64,000 nt of DNA from Enhydrobacter aerosaccus (GTDB lineage Bacteria > Pseudomonadota > Alphaproteobacteria > Reyranellales > Reyranellaceae): positions 186,001-250,000 of the forward strand of contig NZ_FUWJ01000007.1 of the NCBI RefSeq assembly GCF_900167455.1. The letters run 5' to 3'. The position numbers were made by a program, and so were the translations under genes. The notes below the pieces were generated by a model. It searched no databases. It was given only the letters and a program-made list of their open reading frames with translations, and was not told the origin of the DNA. Positions 60,301-64,000 of the stretch are shown here, one piece after another. The first letter of the stretch is position 1; each line of letters starts with the position of its first letter.

Positions 60301-60971
60301 TCACGCTGGACCACGTCTACAAGAGTTACCATACGCCGGACTCAGCGCGTCGCGTGCTCCACGATGTCAGCGTGTCATTTCGGAGCGGAGTCAATGTCGG
60401 CATCCTGGGGATGAACGGCGCCGGAAAGTCGACGCTCATGAGGCTGCTGTCTGGCACGGAACTGCCCGACCGCGGAACAGTCAGGCGAGCGGGGAGGGTC
60501 TCCTTTCCGCTTGGGTTTGGCGGTGCCATTCATCCCGACGTCTCAGGGCGAGAGAATGTCATCTTCATCGCCAGGGTTTACGGGGCCAATACAAGATATG
60601 CTGTCGAATTCGTGCAGGACTTCGCGGAACTCGGCAGCTACTATGACATGCCCACTCGGACCTATTCATCCGGTATGTTGGCTAGGCTGTCCTTCGGGAT
60701 CAGCTTGGCCATCGATTTCGACGTATATCTCGTGGATGAAATCACGGCAGTCGGCGATGCACGCTTCCAAGCCCGCTGTCGGTTAGCTTTCCAGGAGCGC
60801 ATCCGCGACACGAATGTTATTATGGTTTCTCATAGTTTCGATACCATCCGGTCGTATTGTGATATCGGTGCGATCCTGAACGACGGACAGATCGTAATGT
60901 ATAATTCGGTCGAATCTGCCATCGGGGACTATCGACAGCTTCTTGGCCTGGATAGCGATACAGAATCGTAG
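60297..60971 (+). CDS. Polysaccharide-export ABC ATPase (KpsT-like)
   Basis: A 224-residue ATPase, start overlapping the permease stop as ATGA. ILGMNGAGKSTLMRLLSG is Walker A, YSSGMLARLSFGISLAI the signature region and VYLVDEITAVGDARF Walker B with the KpsT/Wzt hallmark TAVGD. There is no C-terminal carbohydrate-binding domain, as in capsule exporters rather than Wzt-type O-antigen exporters. It drives export with the TPR-permease. Confidence 0.92.
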   Translation: MITLDHVYKSYHTPDSARRVLHDVSVSFRSGVNVGILGMNGAGKSTLMRLLSGTELPDRGTVRRAGRVSFPLGFGGAIHPDVSGRENVIFIARVYGANTRYAVEFVQDFAELGSYYDMPTRTYSSGMLARLSFGISLAIDFDVYLVDEITAVGDARFQARCRLAFQERIRDTNVIMVSHSFDTIRSYCDIGAILNDGQIVMYNSVESAIGDYRQLLGLDSDTES

Positions 60972-60978
60972 GCAGGTT

Positions 60979-62199
60979 ATGAATACCGCAGTCATTCGGC
61001 TACGCAAGCAAACGCCCTCGGAGGCCGCGGCCGCGGTCATCGAAGGTCAAGCTAAGCCGCCGAGGACGAGGATCAAGGGCAGGGGCCATCTGATCTCCTT
61101 CTTGCTCCTGGTGTTGCTGCCCACCGTGGTGGTGCTGATCTATCTCTTTGGTTTTGCGTCCGACCAGTATGCCGCGGAATTCCGGTTCAATTTGCGGCGG
61201 GCGAGTGACCCCATTCTCTCCAACAATGGCAACTCGGGAACGGTCCCGTCTGGTCTGGCCGGCGGTGGCGTGACGGCAAGCCAGATCTGGGACTCGCAGA
61301 CCATTGTACAGTTCATCAAGAGTCGCGACGTCGTCGAAGCGCTGGATGGCGACCTTGGTTTCGCCCGCATCTACCGCCGTGCCGAAATCGATTGGCTGAG
61401 CCGCCTCGCCAACAACGCTTCGATCGAGCGGAAGACCGAATATTGGCGGGGTATGGTGGATCCATTCTTCGACATGACGACCGGCGTGATCTCCGTAACC
61501 GTCCGTGCCTTCTCAGCCGGTGATACCCTGGCTGTCGCGACCACTGTGCTGAAGAGCGCGGAAAAGGCCGTAAATGATCTTTCCGCACGTGCCCGCCAGG
61601 ATGCTATCGCGTTTGGCGACGAGGAGGTGGCAAAGGCCGAGCGTGACCTCATCGAGGCTCGGGCCGCCTTGCGCGAGTTCAGGGACAAGGCCGGCATGCT
61701 CGATCCCACGCGCTCGGCCGACGTCGACATCGGTCTTCAGGCAAGGCAGCGCGAACGGCTGGCGACTATGCAAAGTCAGTACAACGCGATCCAGAAATCG
61801 GCTCCCCTTTCACCGCAGCTACGCCATATCGCCGCCGAGATGGAAGCGCTGCGGGAGATCATCCGCGATCAGCAGGCGACCATGACGCAAGGGGGTGATA
61901 TCGCGACCAGCAAGTCCGATTCACCAACGATCACTGCCGTTCTCGGCAATTTTGAGGCCTTGAAGCTCGAAGAAGCCTTCCGCGAGAAACTGTATCTGTC
62001 AGCCCTGCAGGCCAGGGAACAGTCGCGCATGGAGGCGCTGAAGCAGCAGCTCTATCTCAATGCCTTCGTGAAGCCGAAAACGCCGGAAGAGGCGCTCTAT
62101 CCTCGGCGACTGCGCATAGCGGGTATGGTTTTTGCTGCGGGCATAGCAGTCTGGGCACTATGCTCTTTGGTATTTTATTCCATTCGCGATCATCTTTGA
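60979..62199 (+). CDS. Polysaccharide export inner-membrane protein (KpsE/WcbD-like)
   Basis: A 406-residue protein with membrane helices at about 37-59 and 383-403 and a long periplasmic helical region between (LIEARAALREFRDKAG, PLSPQLRHIAAEMEALREII). The ending ALYPRRLRIAG before the last helix is typical of KpsE/BexC/CtrB proteins. It spans the periplasm to connect the ABC exporter with an outer-membrane polysaccharide channel, which is not in this window. It starts seven bases after the ATPase stop. Confidence 0.88.
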   Translation: MNTAVIRLRKQTPSEAAAAVIEGQAKPPRTRIKGRGHLISFLLLVLLPTVVVLIYLFGFASDQYAAEFRFNLRRASDPILSNNGNSGTVPSGLAGGGVTASQIWDSQTIVQFIKSRDVVEALDGDLGFARIYRRAEIDWLSRLANNASIERKTEYWRGMVDPFFDMTTGVISVTVRAFSAGDTLAVATTVLKSAEKAVNDLSARARQDAIAFGDEEVAKAERDLIEARAALREFRDKAGMLDPTRSADVDIGLQARQRERLATMQSQYNAIQKSAPLSPQLRHIAAEMEALREIIRDQQATMTQGGDIATSKSDSPTITAVLGNFEALKLEEAFREKLYLSALQAREQSRMEALKQQLYLNAFVKPKTPEEALYPRRLRIAGMVFAAGIAVWALCSLVFYSIRDHL

Positions 62200-63313
62200 C
62201 ACGACCTCAACGATACCCGGGTATGATCGCCGCTGGGACTTTTTGTGCCTTGTCAATCTGGTGAATGGTGCTGCCGGACTGGATTGAACTGAAGTCCCAG
62301 AGCCCTGAAAGGCAGCAAGATCGACGCTTTAGATAAGCCCGTTGGCGGTTCAGCTCGTGCCAGCTTCGTGGACCTTTGGGAAGCTCCCGTCTCGTAACTG
62401 CGGCATCTGGGTCGGGCGGAAGAAGTAGCAGGAGCCGAGGGTCGACACAGGAGAGCGAAAGCAATTGGTGACGCGATCGCACGGATGCCACCGACAAACG
62501 CGTGGCGGCGGGGCAGGCTCTCGTGAAAGCGGCAGAGCGCTAAGAACTGGAGCCATTGATGGAATCGATCGACGGTACGATCCCAAATGTCGCGGCGTTC
62601 ACGATCGGCGGCGTCGTCAAGCCCGGTCAGGTGGGTCGATGCCCTGGTGGGAACCAGCCGGCTGACTTCGTCATGGCCGATGCCGCCTATGACAGTGATA
62701 AGCGGAGAGCAGAGATCGCCAAAGCAGTCCTCCAACGATCTATCCAGAGCTCGAAAATATCAGCTCGACAAACAGCTGCGCCCAGTTCGCCCCTTCGCCG
62801 TTCTCGTGCTGGGTCACGAAGTAGAGCTTGTGCGAATGGCCGGTTGGTGTCGGAAGTGTTCTGAGCCACGACGGATCTGCCCGCATCTGGCACGCTCTCC
62901 ATAACTACACCCGAATATCCAACTTGCTTGAAGGCGTGGAGGCCGCCTCAGCTGACGCAGTGAAGCCGCAGCATGCAGTCAGACCAGCTCCAAAACTGCC
63001 GAGACAAATTGTCTTGCCCGGATGCCACGGAAGGGCGCACCCACTTTTCCATTTTGGCAGCATTTGTACTGAGTGACATAGAGTAAACGGAAACATGAAA
63101 GATCCTCACGATTGCGCCTTGTCGAGGTCGGCGGGGTAAATCACAATAACAATCAAGCGCCATTAAGCGCTCATTTTCTACCCTTTGAGTGCCGAGAGCG
63201 CGTGCCGCGTTGAATTATGCCCATCCTAATTGATTTGTGCCGACAAATGCCTTCGACGAGAGGGTCTCTGATCGCGTTGGCGATGGTACGCTGCACGCCT
63301 GTGAGGGAGCGTA
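62200..63313. other. Degenerate stretch between the capsule-export genes and the PraR-like gene
   Basis: No intact gene. Short open frames do not hang together. Around 62670-62720 a frame reads DFVMADAAYDSDKRRAEIAK, resembling the second catalytic aspartate region of IS5-type transposases. The rest, including the AT-richer 63060-63300, shows nothing I can name apart from the promoter region of the next gene. Confidence 0.5.
62556..62790 (+). pseudogene. Remnant of an IS5-like transposase
   Basis: One frame contains ADAAYDSDKRRAEIAK, similar to the LIADKGYDS(D/N)xxR segment of IS5-family DDE transposases. Flanking sequence has lost homology and carries stops. Low certainty because only one motif is preserved. 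Confidence 0.4.
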
Positions 63314-63736
63314 ATGTTACACTCTGTAGACATTCACGTCGGCGCTCGCATACGCCAACGTCGCGTTTTGCTTGGATTAACGCAGACAAAGCTTGCGAAA
63401 TCCGTCGGCGTCACCTTTCAGCAGATTCAGAAGTACGAAAGTGCCTCAAATCGAATTGGAGCCAGCCGTCTGTTCGAAGTCGCCCAAGTTCTCGATGTGC
63501 CCATATCATACTTCTTTGGGGACTTGCCCGTTAGCGGCCGAGTCTCAATGACCGCATCTAGGCATGGGCAAAGGCAAGCGGCAATTTCAGCGGAATATAA
63601 GCGGGATCCCTCAATTAATCTGGAGGCATCTGAACTGGCAAAGGCATACGGAAATATTCGCGAGGCGCAAATTCGAAAGTGTATTAGAGAATTGATAAGA
63701 GCTATTGGTTCTGTGGGCGACCAAGGACTGGCCTAA
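63314..63736 (+). CDS. XRE-family regulator, PraR-like
   Basis: A 140-residue protein. Residues about 8-75 (IHVGARIRQRRVLLGLTQTK, LAKSVGVTFQQIQKYESASN, RIGASRLFEVAQVLDVPISY, FFGDLP) are nearly the consensus of the alphaproteobacterial PraR/SinR-like helix-turn-helix proteins. In Rhizobium PraR controls surface attachment, quorum sensing and biofilm genes. Its place beside adhesin and capsule genes fits such a role. The C-terminal half is variable, as in the family. Confidence 0.82.
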   Translation: MLHSVDIHVGARIRQRRVLLGLTQTKLAKSVGVTFQQIQKYESASNRIGASRLFEVAQVLDVPISYFFGDLPVSGRVSMTASRHGQRQAAISAEYKRDPSINLEASELAKAYGNIREAQIRKCIRELIRAIGSVGDQGLA

Positions 63737-63880
63737 GTGTTGGTGCGGAGGTCAGTACTAGCAATTGCCACGACGAATGGGACTAACGATGTGCCAGGCG
63801 GCCTCAAATGGCTCCCAAAACAGTGTCCCATCCTCTATTTGCCTTGTCGCAACCCAGTTTTTTGAGACATAGGCAAATTT

Positions 63881-64000
63881 ATGACCCGCTTTAATAGCAT
63901 TGTGATTACTGGCGCATCGAGCGGCATCGGGGCGGCGCTCGCCTTAGATTATGCGGCGCCCGGAGTTACCTTGGCGCTTCTTGGTCGCGACTCAGAGCGC
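63881..64000 (+). CDS. Short-chain dehydrogenase/reductase, N-terminal part (runs off the right edge)
   Basis: Forty codons from ATG at 63881: MTRFNSIVITGASSGIGAAL followed by ALDYAAPGVTLALLGRDSER. TGASSGIG is the classic SDR cofactor loop, and the arginine in GRDSER suggests NADP. Oxidoreductases of this type occur in capsule lipid-anchor synthesis loci, but the substrate cannot be told from this fragment. Confidence 0.85.
   Translation, partial: MTRFNSIVITGASSGIGAALALDYAAPGVTLALLGRDSER

Noticed and set aside
62213..62224. Palindrome ATACCCGGGTAT after the KpsE-like gene as terminator
   Set aside because: No loop and no T-run; too short to support.

Overview
The window reads as a GC-rich alphaproteobacterium (many ATGA-coupled genes, a PraR-type regulator, Rhizobiales-type small zinc-ribbon proteins, ParB/strawberry-notch/Toprim/DUF2493/DUF736 backbone genes). 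I cannot name the genus. It falls into two parts separated near 41.1 kb by a 54-base 3' half of a tRNA-Leu gene, which I read as the right attachment site of an integrative element. Everything to the left (1-41.1 kb) would then be inside the element; its integrase, transfer genes and left end lie outside the window.

Element cargo (1-25.4 kb): a sulfur/thiol cluster (MFS transporter, methyltransferase, ETHE1-like hydrolase, ArsR-rhodanese regulator, GFA-family protein); an ArsM-like methyltransferase whose reading frame is interrupted by one in-frame TGA with a bacterial SECIS-like hairpin, so a probable selenoprotein; a GDCCVxC-family protein and MerT divergent from MerR; decayed ynfA and P-type ATPase remnants; a heavy-metal RND tripartite pump with its two-component system; an eight-gene operon coupling a second two-component system to two COG4705 membrane proteins, an ABC exporter and a PepSY protein; a frameshifted PAP2 phosphatase; and a cupredoxin/FTR1/P19 iron-uptake operon with a Fur-like site.

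Element backbone (25.7-40.5 kb): ParB-like protein, RadC, strawberry-notch helicase-methyltransferase, Toprim protein, DUF2493 and DUF736. A short-Argonaute defence pair (SIR2-APAZ plus PIWI protein, SPARSA type) sits between DUF2493 and DUF736. The backbone carries internal duplications: the 5' region of the strawberry-notch gene is repeated in front of radC, DUF2493 and DUF736 share a structured leader, and an inverted dead copy of DUF736 lies beside the live one.

Right of the attachment site (41.6-64 kb) is a surface-glycan locus. HldE and HldD make ADP-heptose; a TibC-type autotransporter heptosyltransferase lies directly behind a 1491-residue strand-loop-strand adhesin that has neither a Sec signal nor a beta-barrel; a type I secretion ABC protein and HlyD partner follow. 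These suggest a heptosylated adhesin exported by type I secretion. Next come a sugar epimerase/reductase, a methyltransferase, a glycosyltransferase and a KpsM/KpsT/KpsE-like ABC polysaccharide exporter whose permease carries an N-terminal TPR domain. The window ends with transposase debris, a PraR-like regulator and the start of a short-chain dehydrogenase.
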